Positions 1 to 12,200 of a stretch of DNA of 64,000 bases are shown one piece after another (within the stretch, counting starts at the first letter, position 1; each line of letters starts with the position of its first letter). A model generated the notes under the pieces. The model made no database searches, was not told the DNA's origin, and worked only from the letters and a program-made list of their open reading frames with translations. Location: contig CM076949.1 of the NCBI GenBank assembly GCA_039566865.1, positions 23,226,501 to 23,290,500 on the forward strand, given 5' to 3'. This stretch comes from Aurelia coerulea. Its lineage: Eukaryota > Cnidaria > Scyphozoa > Semaeostomeae > Ulmaridae. The position numbers and the translations under genes were made by a program.

Positions 1-1543
1 ATCTGCAGATTTTCAGGTACAGTAGTTTCAGGTGCAGTAACTTCGAACTTATGCAAACTGGTTTGTTGCAAGATTTTAACTTTGTACAAATAATTGACAA
101 GCTCCCCCTGTCATTTGAGTCTGAAACATGCTCAAAATACACTCACAACAAAATGTGTGCAAATTTGCTGCAAATTAAATGCAGACCTCATTTAGTATCA
201 AGGGCTGTGTGCAGCATCATTCCAAATATTTAAATTGGTGTGAAAAGGTGGTTGTGAACTTTCACTGCTATTTCATTGAATAGAAGTGGCTTGAGGAAAC
301 TTTAGCTACTTTTCTATAGTTCTCCCATTGAACTTTTCATTGTCTTGAATGTTTCTCAAAAATGCTGCAGGATTTAATTTCAGCAGATTTGAGGATGTGG
401 CATCATTAAGTTTCTTAATTGTAATCCAGAATGGTGACAGACTTTTGTTGATACCATATTGTAAATATTCATAAACATTCTTGGAAACTGTTCTGTGATT
501 CCTCAAAATGCTTTAACCTATTCTTTTTTGCTCATAAAAATGCGAGTAAGATAAAAATAAAAGACTAAAAAAGACTAGTTTTTCTGCTATAAAGCAAAGC
601 TGGATTCCTTCAAATCCATGTGAACCATCCACTTCTCTAAGGTGTTTATCAGTCAACATTAGCAGCATGGCTGAAAAAATAGGTTGTGATGGTTTTATGT
701 TTTTTTTTCAAATTTTTCTTGGATTCTTGGATAAGAATACAATCACGTTGATTCTGAAGGTCTTGAAGATTTCAGAAAAATTCATCAGTAGAAAAAGAAT
801 TATAGCATAATGGCTAAGGTTCCTTCTTTGAAGCCATTCAGTTCTTTGAAGCCAAAAGTAACACTGACCAAAAAATGCCTGTCCTACTTGGGGCTAAAAA
901 TGTGGAATAATGTGATTAATGTGCATTTGAATTGTATTTTATCTATTTTTAGCTTTTTAAACTAGGGGTGTTTTTATACTAGATCTTAGTTTTTATCATA
1001 TTGTACGCTTGTAAATAGCCTTTCATTCATTCCGTAAATTTTTTCTTTTAATTTTTAATTTGTATGGCAAATTTTTACATACATACATACAAACATAAAC
1101 TTGTAAATTTTATTTATTTCTTTTTGGCAAAAATGTATGTGCCAACCTCGTACCCAGTGACAATGAAGGTTTTCCTTAAACTGCAATGCCTCCATTGACC
1201 CCGGAGCCTGTTAGGCTATTCTGCAATTTGATTGGCTCTTTTCGAAAGAAAAGAAGTTTCTCACCTTCAAAACCTGGCGCTTAGTCAAAATGAAGAACAT
1301 TCAAATGGCTTTGCTTTCAATAAGTGGTGTTCGAACCATGGAGTATACATTTCAAAATATCGAATATGAGATTAGAAAAGAACCTGCTGTCTGCCAAATT
1401 TTGCTAATTATTCTGATCAAAATCTGCCAAAATTTGGCAACCGGTTCCAAGGGTATCCCTTGAGGTCTAGACTCCTGTTGACAACAACAGATACCCTTGG
1501 GAACGAGGTTGGCTATGTGCTAAACTTAGCTTTTTTGTTGCAG
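1..1543. other. Intron of the 14-3-3 gene, filled with repeats
   Basis: No coding exon recognised. About 245-870 is an old copy of the long-inverted-repeat family seen best at 38752-39251. About 940-1100 resembles the 3' tail of a LINE also present at 61985-62186 and 47937-48150, ending in CATA repeats. About 1146-1515 is a foldback element whose ends read CCAACCTCGTACCC and GGGAACGAGGTTGG; a second copy lies at 60961-61650. Confidence 0.6.
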
Positions 1544-3412
1544 GAAAGGAGATTACCACAGGTATCAGGCAGAAATTACAAATGGCAATGAAAGAAAACA
1601 AGCAGCAGAGGCATCACTAATTGCTTACAAGGATGCAAATGATATTGCAAATGGCAAATTAAACCCAACACATCCAATCAGGCTTGGTCTGGCACTCAAT
1701 TTCTCTGTATTCTACTATGAAATTCTTGGTTCGCCGGATAGAGCTTGCCGTCTTGCAAAAACTGCTTTTGATGAGGCAATTGCAGAACTTGATACACTAA
1801 GTGAAGAAAGCTACAAGGACAGTACTCTCATTATGCAACTGCTAAGGGATAACCTCACACTGTGGACATCAGATGTGGACGCAGCTGGTATGTGATATCA
1901 TTATTGAATTTATGATTGCAATTTCAAATTTCTGATTTCTAAATTATAACTAATTGTTTGTCTCAGAAAAAGTACTCCTGTTCGAAAAATTGCCAAAATT
2001 TGATGGTCATACGGTCATAAAATTTTCTTTTGATCCCTTTAATGATCCAAATAAAATACATTTAAACATGATGAAATGTTTGTTTTCCTTTCTCAAAGGG
2101 CATGACGCAACACATTGAAAACCACATTCTGAGCATGGGCAATAATGCACCATTGATGTGGTCTATATTATGATCAAAATTGTATTCTTACTCACTGTGT
2201 TGTTTCTCTTGCATGGGATTGCGAGTAAAGCTTGATAATGTTGCTGTCCCTTCGTTCTTCTCTCGTTTACTTAGATGGCTGGGCTAGCATTAAAGTGGTC
2301 AAGGAGAGACATTGTTTCCATGTCCGTTTTAGAGGAGGAAGTAAATTGGTAAATTAGTCACGAAACATGGATTTAACTTGTTTAAGTTCAGCTGCAAAAT
2401 TTGGGCTAATGCACCACATCTTCAATACTTTGTAACAGATATATCAATTTTCCTCTCGTTTTGCTTAAATCTTTCGTTTTATGCTTGAAACTGTTTAGAT
2501 TTTTGACAGACTTCAGATCAAAGCAAGGGCCCTTGGACGAAATTAATGTAGATAAAGGATCATACCTGATGCTAGAACTGTCCTTCTTGGTTGTGTCTTT
2601 GTTGATTATTCTCTTGGCTTTGCTTTTCAAATGACATAAATCCCTTGTTTTCTCGAGTTGAAATCAACTGTTGGCTAGCACACTACTGGCAGCCATTTGC
2701 AATTGCAATTTCGAAAACTAAACGAAGGTGGGGTTGGGGCCAAGGTCCACCACTGTTCTGAGGTCCTCGTAAAGGAGAGATGGATTAGTCATGTGTTGTT
2801 TATTATCCAATCAGGAAGCCATAAGCATGTCATGTGATGGTAGAAGGCTTGTTACCTTGGTACATTTTGAAAAGCGCGCACAACAATGCAACCCTGGACA
2901 CGCTTTGTGTATGGTAGGGGCTGGTAACAAGCCTTGGTATACAAGGAAACAACGAGAAACAGTGCATGACTAACCCATCTCTTCTTTACGTGGACCTCAG
3001 ATCAATGGTGGACCTTGGGCCAAACCTCACTTTCGTTTAGTTTTCAAAATTGCAGTTGCAAGTGGCTCCCATTAGTGTGCTGTGCTAGAAAACTGTTTCA
3101 GTTTCAACTTGAGAAAACAAGGGATTTATGTCGTTTGAAATCAACAAACAAACAACCAAGGACAATTCTAGTATATACCTAGGAGGGCTAGCCTGCGTGG
3201 AGACTCTACCGATTTCTTTTCAAAGAGGTTTGAGGGGAAAGCTCTCTGAAAAGAAATCAGTAGAGTATGTGCACAGGCTAAGGAGGGCTGGCTCTGCTCA
3301 TGTAAACATATCGACTTGGAACCAAGAATTTCTTTCTATTTCAACAGATGGTGAAAAAGAAGGTCCTGATGCAGTTCTGCAAGACATGGAAGAGCAAGAG
3401 GAACAGAGTTAG
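1544..3412 (+). CDS. YWHAE: 14-3-3 protein, epsilon type, last two exons (5' part not found)
   Basis: Phosphoserine/phosphothreonine-binding adaptor that acts as a cytoplasmic dimer on many signalling partners. Exon 1544-1887 follows a TTGCAG acceptor and encodes the C-terminal half, starting [10 protein letters not shown] and running through [31 protein letters not shown] and [12 protein letters not shown], all 14-3-3 signatures. R and Y of YHRY, N of ALNF and N of DNLTLW are the usual phosphopeptide-pocket residues. It ends at GCTG|GTATGT (phase 1). Exon 3348-3412 follows AACAG and gives [21 protein letters not shown] then TAG. The acidic tail and the LTLWTSD context fit the epsilon branch better than zeta. 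About 110 N-terminal residues are expected upstream; I found no such exon in 1-1543, so they probably lie left of the window. The poly(A) site is unclear. Confidence 0.95.
2550..3180. repeat. Foldback element in the last 14-3-3 intron
   Basis: Two inverted arms are visible. The left arm holds GCTAGAACTGTCCTTCTTGG and then ATGACATAAATCCCTTG; the right arm holds CAAGGGATTTATGTCGTTTG and then CCAAGGACAATTCTAG. The inner parts also pair (CGAAAACTAAACGAAGGTGG with CCTCACTTTCGTTTAG). No transposase remains. It fills most of the intron between the last two exons. Confidence 0.7.
3191..3280. repeat. Short inverted-repeat MITE
   Basis: About 90 bp between TA dinucleotides. The ends GCCTGCGTGGAGACTCTACC and the complement of GTAGAGTATGTGCACAGGC pair over about 30 bases, including GATTTCTTTTCA with TGAAAAGAAATC. 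It ends about 70 bases before the last 14-3-3 exon. Confidence 0.6.
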
Positions 3413-3669
3413 TAGGTAATTTTGCATCATCAAAAGTTATTGGGCATACAGGGCATGGATTAATGATGTTCAAAGTGGCACGAGGCTCATGGACAGATTT
3501 TGAACTGTAATTTATTTCGGCTGTGATTTGATTCTTGTTGCTGTAAGCTTGATTAGCATAAAAACATGTTGAAAGGCTTTAAATTGGGAAACGTGGTTGG
3601 TTGGTTGGATGTGACGGTTGCATCTAGGCGTATTATTTTTGTCGTAGTTTCACTCCCCTAAATCCCCTT

Positions 3670-4013
3670 CAGGGCCGTAGGAAGCATCCTAAAGTTGGGG
3701 GGGGGTATAGCACTAAAGGGGCACTTTTTTCACAAGAAGAGCATGCACTGAATTTAAACGTCGATGGTTTGATACACAGCAGAAAATGGTATGAATCCTG
3801 ATAGATGTCCGAGTTCTTCGCACTTCACAACAAAGCAAAACGAGAGGTGGAGAAAACTAAATCACTAAGTATAACTGAAATGATAAAAAATCTGAACAAC
3901 ATTCTGGCCCCACCTCAGCCTTGAAAGGGGGCACCTACCGAAATAGAAAGGAAGTTTTTAGATTTATTGCAAATAATGGGCATGTGCCCCCAGTGGGGGT
4001 TCCTACGTCTCTT
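3670..4013. mobile_element. hAT-like MITE (decayed)
   Basis: The left end CAGGGCCGTAGGAAGC and the right end TTCCTACGTCTCT form an imperfect terminal inverted repeat with GGGGGCAC-rich subterminal blocks. The same ends occur at 60149-60317, which has a clear 8-bp duplication. Here the duplication is not convincing, so this is an older copy. Confidence 0.6.
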
Positions 4014-4687
4014 ATCTCCGCACATTCAACATTGTTTCTTCTCGAATTGGGGATGCCGTCTAGCAGTAGCGCTATCTATGATATTGTGAGCAGGTTATCC
4101 ATGTACCATACAGACATAAGCCCAACCGCTTGCCTTGAAAGTCGTTCACTTAACAAATAGACAATATTATGTTATATAGTGCAAAGGGATGACAATGAAT
4201 GTATCCTTTTGGAGTGACAAAACAAAATTCTATGTTAGTTTGTGATGGACTTGTTTCGCATGATTTCAAAACCCCCTCTCAAATCTCTTTTAAGCACAGC
4301 GAAACAAATTTCCGTTCGATCGCAGTCAGAGTTTTGTTCTGTTTTTCAATGAGAAATTCAGTTGTTTTTCCTCCGATATTGAAAGGTGGTTGTAAGGTTT
4401 TGTCAGGTAGAGTAGAAGATTGCTTCTCGAATGCATGTTATCGTTTTCGAAGTTTCGTTGCAGATTTGCGAAAGTTACAGAATCAAATTTTAGTGTGTCA
4501 AGGGCAAACTCGAAACTTTAATCGAATATTTACACATGATGTGTACTTCAACATGTTAAAAACTGCTGCTATCAATGTTTGTCCTATTCCTGAACGTTAA
4601 CTCCCAAAATATTATCTTATTTAAGCAGGGCATATCCGCAAAATCTACCCATTTGCTTTGAAATGATATAATGAGATTCTTGTTCTA

Positions 4688-5112
4688 CAGTAAATCCCCG
4701 CATATAAGAACCTACTTTTTTGAGAGCCAAGCTGGAAGAGATTCTTATTTCAAAGGTACTAAGGCTAATTTCAAGGTAAAAAGTTATTATTCAAAGGGTG
4801 CCTTGTGCAGGCCATTTTAGAATCTTCACCAAAGATGCTCAACCTTGTTATTTGTTTTGGCAAAGTTATTATGTACCTTATAACCAATCCTAAGCTTACA
4901 AACAGCAGCGAAGGAGATTCAAACTTTGACGACTTAATTGGACAAAAATAAATTTAGTACGGCAATCCAAAATCAACTTTGCTACCCCTGTAATACATAA
5001 GAACATATTTTTTATCAAACTGAAACAGGTTCTTAATTGCGAGGTGCATAATTTAGGAAAAACAGCCTCTGGGTTCTTGTTTTTGTAGGTTCTTATATGC
5101 AGGGATTTACTG
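4688..5112. mobile_element. Tc1/mariner- or pogo-like MITE with TA duplication
   Basis: It begins CAGTAAATCCCCGCATATAA and ends with the complement (ATATGCAGGGATTTACTG), flanked on both sides by TA. The inverted repeat reads on into AGAACCTAC. No transposase frame is left in the 425 bp. Confidence 0.8.
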
Positions 5113-5442
5113 TATAGAAGATAATAAGATCCTCAAGGCAGATATTTGTGAAACGATTTCGCAAATTCTACCAGTTTTGTCGCTCTAAAAGCATCCATGC
5201 TACAACTATACAAGTAGTCAAGTACGCTAGAACGTAGTTTAAAAACTTTAGCACTGTTGAATCATCGTATAATTTTCAAGCTTGCAACTGCACGGAACTT
5301 ATTTACAATTTTGAAAACCATTAAGAAACGTATTGTTATCCAAAGAAGAGCTAGAAGCCCTGTATGACGTTGTTGATATAAGGAAAGATTCAGTGATTGT
5401 TTGCTGCGTTGAGTTCCAATGTATGAAGTTAGAAATACTAAT

Positions 5443-5755
5443 GCCCCATTCACACTTGCAAGCTAAAGCAACTTAAAGAACGCCGGTCAACCAGCATCCT
5501 TTGCGGTCGCGCTTTGCTGAGCACTGCTATGTACGATGTCATATGAAAACGGCTGCCGCAGTCGAAAGGCAAAAAGCGACGCGCGCAAAGAATGCTGGTT
5601 GACCGGCGTTCTTTAAACTGGACCAGGTTATCGAATGAGGACTTCTGATCGTTCAATCCAACAGATCAAATGCATTTGATTAGCTAAAAATCAAGCTGGT
5701 TTAGGTAAAGCTGGTTTAACTGTTTCATTGTGAATGCTTCATTGTGAATGCGGTA
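5443..5755. repeat. Foldback element
   Basis: The ends GCCCCATTCACAC and GTGAATGCGG are inverted. The inner arms AAAGAACGCCGGTCAACCAG and CTGGTTGACCGGCGTTCTTT are exact complements over 20 bases, around 5477-5616. Confidence 0.7.
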
Positions 5756-8109
5756 TAAAGCCTAAAATTTCAACGTGTTAACAACTGGCCTTGAACAAAA
5801 CTAGTTAATTTCGAAGCTGTTTTAGTTGTTAACTTTCAGTTGCTGAAGTTTCAAATCGAAGTTATCTCTACCTTTCTACGATCTTTCATGGCTTTATCAA
5901 GCATTTTCCCGGTACTGCCTAAGATGATGTACCAGGATGTCGTTGCAATGAAACAACGTTAGGTTGCCTCCAAGAAAAGGGGAAAACAGGTCTCAAAAGT
6001 TAGCTGCGTTTAACTGGTTTTCATGAAATCGTAATTCGTTGCCGATGTTCTGTTTTCATGAGAAATTAGTTGTCTCTGGAAGCCAAATTGTTTGATTCTG
6101 AAAGTAACCGGCGATGCTATCGATGAATTACGATTTAACGAAAACCAGGCGTTAAATGCAATAGGTCAACGCAAAGTACTTTTGTAGACTTGTTTTGTTC
6201 AAAAAGATGAATCCTTCAATGAAAGTAAGCTTTGGGCACGTTCTCCTTTGATTGAAAAGTATAGCAAGAATGAATTTTGTAAAACAATTACGTCTCTGAT
6301 ACGACAAAGAGATTTACGGTGCTGAAGAACAGATTTCACACGATAGCCAACTATAATGTTTTGCACGCTCTCTTCATCTTGATTTGATTGAATGCACTCG
6401 GAGGTGTGAAATTCATTCTACCGTAAGTTGCTTCGTTCTCTCGGGGACCTTTTTTGTGTTTATAAAATTCGCACTTGCTGAGAAGATTTCTTTGCTTGGG
6501 TGGCCTGGGAAAACAAAACTCTGTGAAGGGAGAACAGCGAACCTTTGTTTATTCATTTGTTCTTTGTACTAAAATCGTGAAATCGTTACCGTTCTTCATA
6601 CGAGAAACGATACTGTTCCTTACACCAAACTCACGAAAACAATACCCTAGTAGACGCTGCTCCTTGAGTAGAAAGTGCAACGGTTCTCTATCTCAGGGAA
6701 TTTGTGCCACAGCATCACTCTCCTCCGTAGAGGCTCTCGTTGAGGAGCAGAAAAGTTAGGAAAGGAAGAAAGAGCCTCGCTTTCTTCTTTCTCACCTACC
6801 CTCCGCCACCTCGAAAGAAAGGGCCTCTACGAAGGATAGTGCCACAGTATCATAATTTAGTTGAGAGTTTATGCTGCAATTATTAAGGGTTAATAGGTTA
6901 CGTGTTGTCTTCGCCAGTGAATTGACTGTTGCCCACCATGTTAATAGTGATTGCATTAGTGAGTGTCTTCATAAATAATTATTGGTCTTCTATATCCCAC
7001 AAGATTCACATTCATGATTCATTTCCATATTTCTGTCTCTGTTCTTCGTGACTTCTACAGTGTTCAAGTCAACAACGGCAAATTTTGTAAGACAGCATCA
7101 GTTGCTTTTGATTGACACCGAAATTCAAAGCGACTAGCGATTGCAAACGAAAGAAATTCTGTCAACCAGAAATTCAAAACAAACAAAGCCGCAAAAGTTC
7201 ACCTGAAACCAGCATGGCAAAAGCCAACTGTCGCCTTGTGCACGCGAATGATGGCTTTTCAAGAGAAGTCGTGAGTTAATAACGAAACAAGAAGGATAAA
7301 TCTAAAGATCTGCCCGGTGTATTTTGTTTATTTCATTAAGAAGCTGAGCAGACGGCATTACGATTCTCGCATATTCAAGGCTTAAATGAAACTACCAACC
7401 AGCTCAGGAATCAAATTAGCAAATTTCGCCAGGCAGATCTTCTTTGATATATCTTCTTACGTTATAACCCCTGACTTCTCCTGAAAACCACTTTTCGCGA
7501 GCTCAAGGCGACAGTTTGCCCTACTGGTGTCAGGCAACTATTGCGACTTTTTTGCAATCGAGAATTTTTATAGCTGCGCAGACACTGCCCTACCGGACTA
7601 GTTGCAAAAATTATTTGCTTCATACTCGAGCACTTCGTTTATAAGAAAGTAGTGTAAGATGGCCAAAATCTAAAACGCTCTGCCTGGTGTTCCACAACAA
7701 AGTAAACAGATTTGGTCGGGCTTAGAGATGAAAATTTAGCTTTAGTTTGTCGCCAATCATTTTTAAGATGTTCCTCAATAGTTAACTTGAACATAGATAC
7801 CTTGTTGGTTGATATTGTGGTGCTTTAAGCGTGGAAATATTAATGTCAAAAGTTCAAATTTGCTGGCACCTCCGAGCAGGAGCTTTGGGATTTTGTTTGG
7901 CCTTAGCCAATTCACGAAGCACAACAACAACAACCTTGATAGAATTTGAACAAAACTTGGATCGTTACCCTATGGGTACCAGAGCCAAAAAGGCAAATGA
8001 AATTGAATAAAATGGAAGTGTATTGGTTTTTATCTTCTATTTTGGCTCTAGTTCCCAGAGGGTATCAAATTGTTATTTTGTTGTTTCTTAATAAAAAATA
8101 GGTGTATAT

Positions 8110-8580
8110 TCAATTCAATTTTCTTTGTAGAACACAAATCCTATTACAGTGCATAACATAATAAAAAGCTGTATTCTACACGACCCAAGAAAAGCAGGGC
8201 TTATCTAGCTTGGGCCGTTAACAGAATAATAAAGGACAATATACATTTAATTCAAACATGTACAAGAAAGTATGCACAAGAAAGAATACAATACAAATGA
8301 GGCAAAAAGTATCTTTCTGGTCAAAGTTTGGTTGCATTTTATTTTATGCTTGGTTAATAGGTAGCAAATGTCGTTTCTTTAAATTTGATACTAAAGGATT
8401 TGGAGTCTGGAATTAGAGGCGAGCTCCAACATTTCTCAGCATTTTGTCTCCTCACTTTTTATTTGTCTTGCAAATCTTATAGTCAAATTTATGTCTAGTT
8501 TCGTATTTGTGAGAATCTTCGTCGTTTGTTTTGAAGTAATTTTCAAAAACTTCAGGTATGTTATCATTTTTAGAATGTAT
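8110..8580 (-). mobile_element. LINE 3' end, decayed copy
   Basis: On the minus strand this matches the LINE tail at 58960-59460, including the block around GCTTATCTAGCTTGGGCCG versus GCTTATCTAGTCTGAGCCG. The reading frame can be followed in pieces (YETRHKFDYKIC) but carries stops, so it is a dead fragment. Confidence 0.6.
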
Positions 8581-9086
8581 ATCACACATCAACTTCATAT
8601 AGAGTAATGTCCAAGTAATGTCCAAGAACTATTTAAGTAAGTAAGCAAGTAAGCAATGTCTCAGTAATGTCCAAGAATTATTTAGGCCCAAAAAACGGCA
8701 ACGCAGTTTGCATATTGCAGGTTGCAGAAAGCAGGTTGCAGGCTATCATTTATCACCAAAAGGGCTGTATGGCCGTAGTAAGTAGGAATTTGGAAGCTAT
8801 TTTGGACAACCCTAGAAATAAAATGCTATTGTATTGCAATCTCCTGATCAAACCAAATATAACAAAACTTGTGATTGCTATCCTGCTTTAACCTGCTTGC
8901 TTTATGCAACCTACATTATGCAACCTGCATATTATGCAACCTGCATATTATGCAACCTGCATTATGCAGATTACACCAGCCGCCCAAAAACGAACCACAA
9001 TGCTTTTCTCGCCCGAATGTTTCCTTATTTTGAAAATTGTGTTAATGCATTGCGGTCAGAGAATTTTCTCATCTATCTCGACCTGT

Positions 9087-9101
9087 AAATATGGCGGAAT
9101 G
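9087..9101 (+). promoter_or_regulatory. Possible YY1-like promoter element upstream of GGNBP2
   Basis: AAATATGGCGGAATG matches the AANATGGCGG core of YY1 sites found near start sites of animal housekeeping genes. It lies about 130 bases before the GGNBP2 ATG. There is no experimental support here, and one motif can occur by chance. Confidence 0.3.
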
Positions 9102-9222
9102 AAGGAAGGTCGGCTCAGCCATCAAACATTCAATTTATTCGCTTTATAAAGAGTACGAAGACGGTTGTAGTGAACGTTACAGTGAACGTCAAATATCAAA
9201 GAACAAGCTAGTCCTCAGTTAA

Positions 9223-12200
9223 ATGGCGAAGCTCATTGCGGTTTGCAGGGACGAAGAATTTCCATTTGAACGTCGACAAATCCCGCTCATGATAGAAGAA
9301 ACGCTGACGGTGAGAGATGCAAAGTTTCGGAGTATTTGCAATCAATTGCACCGCTAATAATGCGGTGATTTTGCTGCCTGAACCACTAATAGACACTGCT
9401 ACAGTTCGTAGTGCAATATTGCGCTAGATAAAGCGATTAATACAGCCTACAGCGTCCAAAATAGCGAGACAAGAAGGCGCAGTGTCGGCCTGGCGTTGCA
9501 GTGCTTTTACCACACACCCGTAGGCCTACTGAAGTTCGAGTACGTCGTGACATAAAGGCCATCTTTTGGTTAGAAATAAATTATTCCAAACTTTCGCTTC
9601 CTAGTCATGACATGGAAGCCCCATATATGGCATCCATTTTTAAATGTTGTGCTAGACCTGGTGTTAATAAATACAAATACAGGAAACCAAAAGAGGGACA
9701 GCATCTGTGAGACACCATATATAACCATACTCATCATACTGGGAAGTTTGTTTTGACTTTGTGCATGACAAATTTTCTGCCAATAATTAAACAAATTCAT
9801 TCCAATGCCAGAAAACCACAAAGAAGCAAAATAATTATTTTAAACAGATATTTCCATTGGGTTATGCAAATATGCACAAAATATGTGCCAAATTCCGCAA
9901 ATAGATGTTCTATCACAGATTTTCAAAACAATCTTAACCAATTCTTTTCAAGGCTGCGACGATTTCAGGTGTAATTCCCTTCAATGTCATCTTTTCCAGT
10001 ATTGTCCACATACTGTAAACTCTTCTGCAATAGACTATCCGGGAAAAGATGGTTTCTGGGAGCATTTGACCAAGATGCATTTTTGTCTGTAATGGAATCA
10101 ACAATGATTATATAGAAATTCTATCATTTTGGTCAAATGCCCCCTGATGCCATCCTCTGGAATCGTCTATGGGGATTCAAAACCTTGAGTGATGATGGTG
10201 GTAATTTTTTTAAATTTTGGTGCTAAATAGCTATGTGCAGTAGAAGATAAAAATTACTATACTAGCTAATCCAAGCCAACTGTTAAAATGCTACAACCAG
10301 TGGTGTGGCCACGGGGGGGTATGGGGGGGGCACCCCACTTTTGTCAAAAGATGGTCCTCGAGATTCCTCTAAAACCGAGGAGAAAATAGCTGGGTATAGG
10401 TTGGGTAAGAATTTTCCAAGAAAGTAAAATCTTCCATTTTAGCACTGGCAAGCGTGATATTGGGAGACGCATACTAAGCCAAAGTAAAGGATCTTTCTTC
10501 AAAGATTTTCCTCATGCTCTGATTCATAGGATAACTGTTCACAAACCTATCAAAGTTTTCTTGTCGCTAATGGCAAGCATGATATTGGGAGATGCATTCT
10601 AAGCCAAAGTAAAGGATCGTTTTCAAAAATTTTCCTCATGCTCTGATTCATAGGATAACTGTTCACAAAACTATCAAAGTTTTCTTGTCGCTAATGGCAA
10701 GCATGATATTGGGAGGGCATTCTATGCCAAAGTAAAGGGCGTGGCCCTAAAAATTGTCCTGGGGGCTTTGCCCCCAGACCCCCTCATTTCAATTCCCCCC
10801 CACTTAATTTACCCTGGCCACGCCGCTGGCTACAACTATTATAATCCAATACAGACAAGATTTAAAACACAAACTACATATTGTGGAATGTCCAAACATT
10901 AATTAACAGCATTGTGCAGACCTCCTTAAGCTGCATGAGCGCCGCTCGCAGGCACAAAATGTTATGTTCCGATTTTCTGCAGGCACTACTGAAGCGAGCA
11001 TGTCAGAGTCCTAGAAAGGCCTGAAAGGTAATTCCTGACACTTTGTACGATGATCTGAAACTTAAATGATTTTATTGCATCAAAAGTCATCAGTCGTGAG
11101 ATAAGCACACAACCAAAACTGCCATTCATGTCATGACTATCGTTTGATCTTCAGAATGCTAACATCAAAGTAGATAAAATGAAGGACGAAATAACATCAT
11201 GAAAAGTTCATTGATATGTGGGTTTGATTTCAAGCTTGTTTAACTTTGAAAAAGTGATAAAGCTTGGTAAGATTGATAAGCTCACAGTTAGAAAACAGAG
11301 TGTGAAATTATAATTATATGTGGATTTCTTGCAAGTCACTATATTGATTGAGTCTCAGAAATATTTTAACAGAGCTTGCTGGGGAAAGAATTGTGCATGC
11401 CATAAACCTTTTACCTTGAACTGATAAAAAATTAATTCAATGTTCAAATCCTCACAACACGTATGTTAACGAAAGGAAAAGTGAAACCCTATCCTCAGCT
11501 TCCGTGGAAACAGATTTTGTAAATGGAAAACATGGCCTTTTTAGTTTATAGTGAAGCGTTAAAGCTATTTTACTGAAGGTGTCTTTGTTTGATAAAATCA
11601 CAAATACCAATAAGACTGCTTAACAACTCGATCCACCAGCAGAGAAAACCTTGATCATTTAATTCCCTTTTCTTATGTTATGTTATAATAACAATATACT
11701 TTGAATCTCTCTCTGCATTTGGCATGTCATTACAGCTAACGATCATATTGGATATCGTATTTGCTTGTGACAGACATACAGTACTGTATGTTAGTGTTTA
11801 CAGTACTCATCATAACCAGTGACTAACCGAAAAGGCAGACATGCGATTTATCAGCATCTTATGACAAATTTCCATTCAATTTTTATTTGCAGGCACATTT
11901 TGTACTGGGTTTTGCGCTTGCTGGGACGAAGTATTTTTCATGAGCCCTGGCATTGTGTAATAAAAACATCAAATTTGTGGTATAAGTCAGGGCCAAGCTT
12001 TGTTATGAAGATGACATAAAAACATAGTATCATAAAAATTGTAGCTGTGATGGGTATGTTCTACATAATCTGCATGCGCATTTAGTGCTATTCCAACTTT
12101 TTATTTTTTTCATAAACTCAATAACATAATGAGAATTCTTTATATGCTGTGAGAGAGACAGCCAAAGTAAGTGCGCTCTATATTTGATAGTTTCTGAGCC

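Larger units (their letters stand above)
3413..9222. other. Intergenic region, 14-3-3 to GGNBP2
   Basis: No gene recognised. The longest open frame (4199-4600, 133 codons) has no family signature I can see. Listed separately are repeats at 3670-4013, 4688-5112, 5443-5755 and 8110-8580. About 7060-7700 is an older foldback related to 51887-52505, sharing the GCCGCAAAA and AGATCTGCCCGGTGTATTTT type blocks. About 7967-8070 is a small inverted repeat (GTTACCCTATGGGTACCAGA with TCTAGTTCCCAGAGGGTATC). About 8902-8970 is a short tandem array of a roughly 17-bp unit containing ATGCAACCTGCAT. Confidence 0.6.

Noticed and set aside
1..1543. N-terminal exons of 14-3-3
   Set aside because: No sequence encoding the conserved N-terminal helices or the RNLL motif was found; they are expected to the left of the window.
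4199..4600. 133-codon open frame in the intergenic region
   Set aside because: No recognisable domain, splice context or promoter; composition is like the surrounding AT-rich DNA.
9501..10092. Overlapping short open frames in GGNBP2 intron 1
   Set aside because: No domain, no conserved splice pattern, and frames on both strands overlap; treated as chance.
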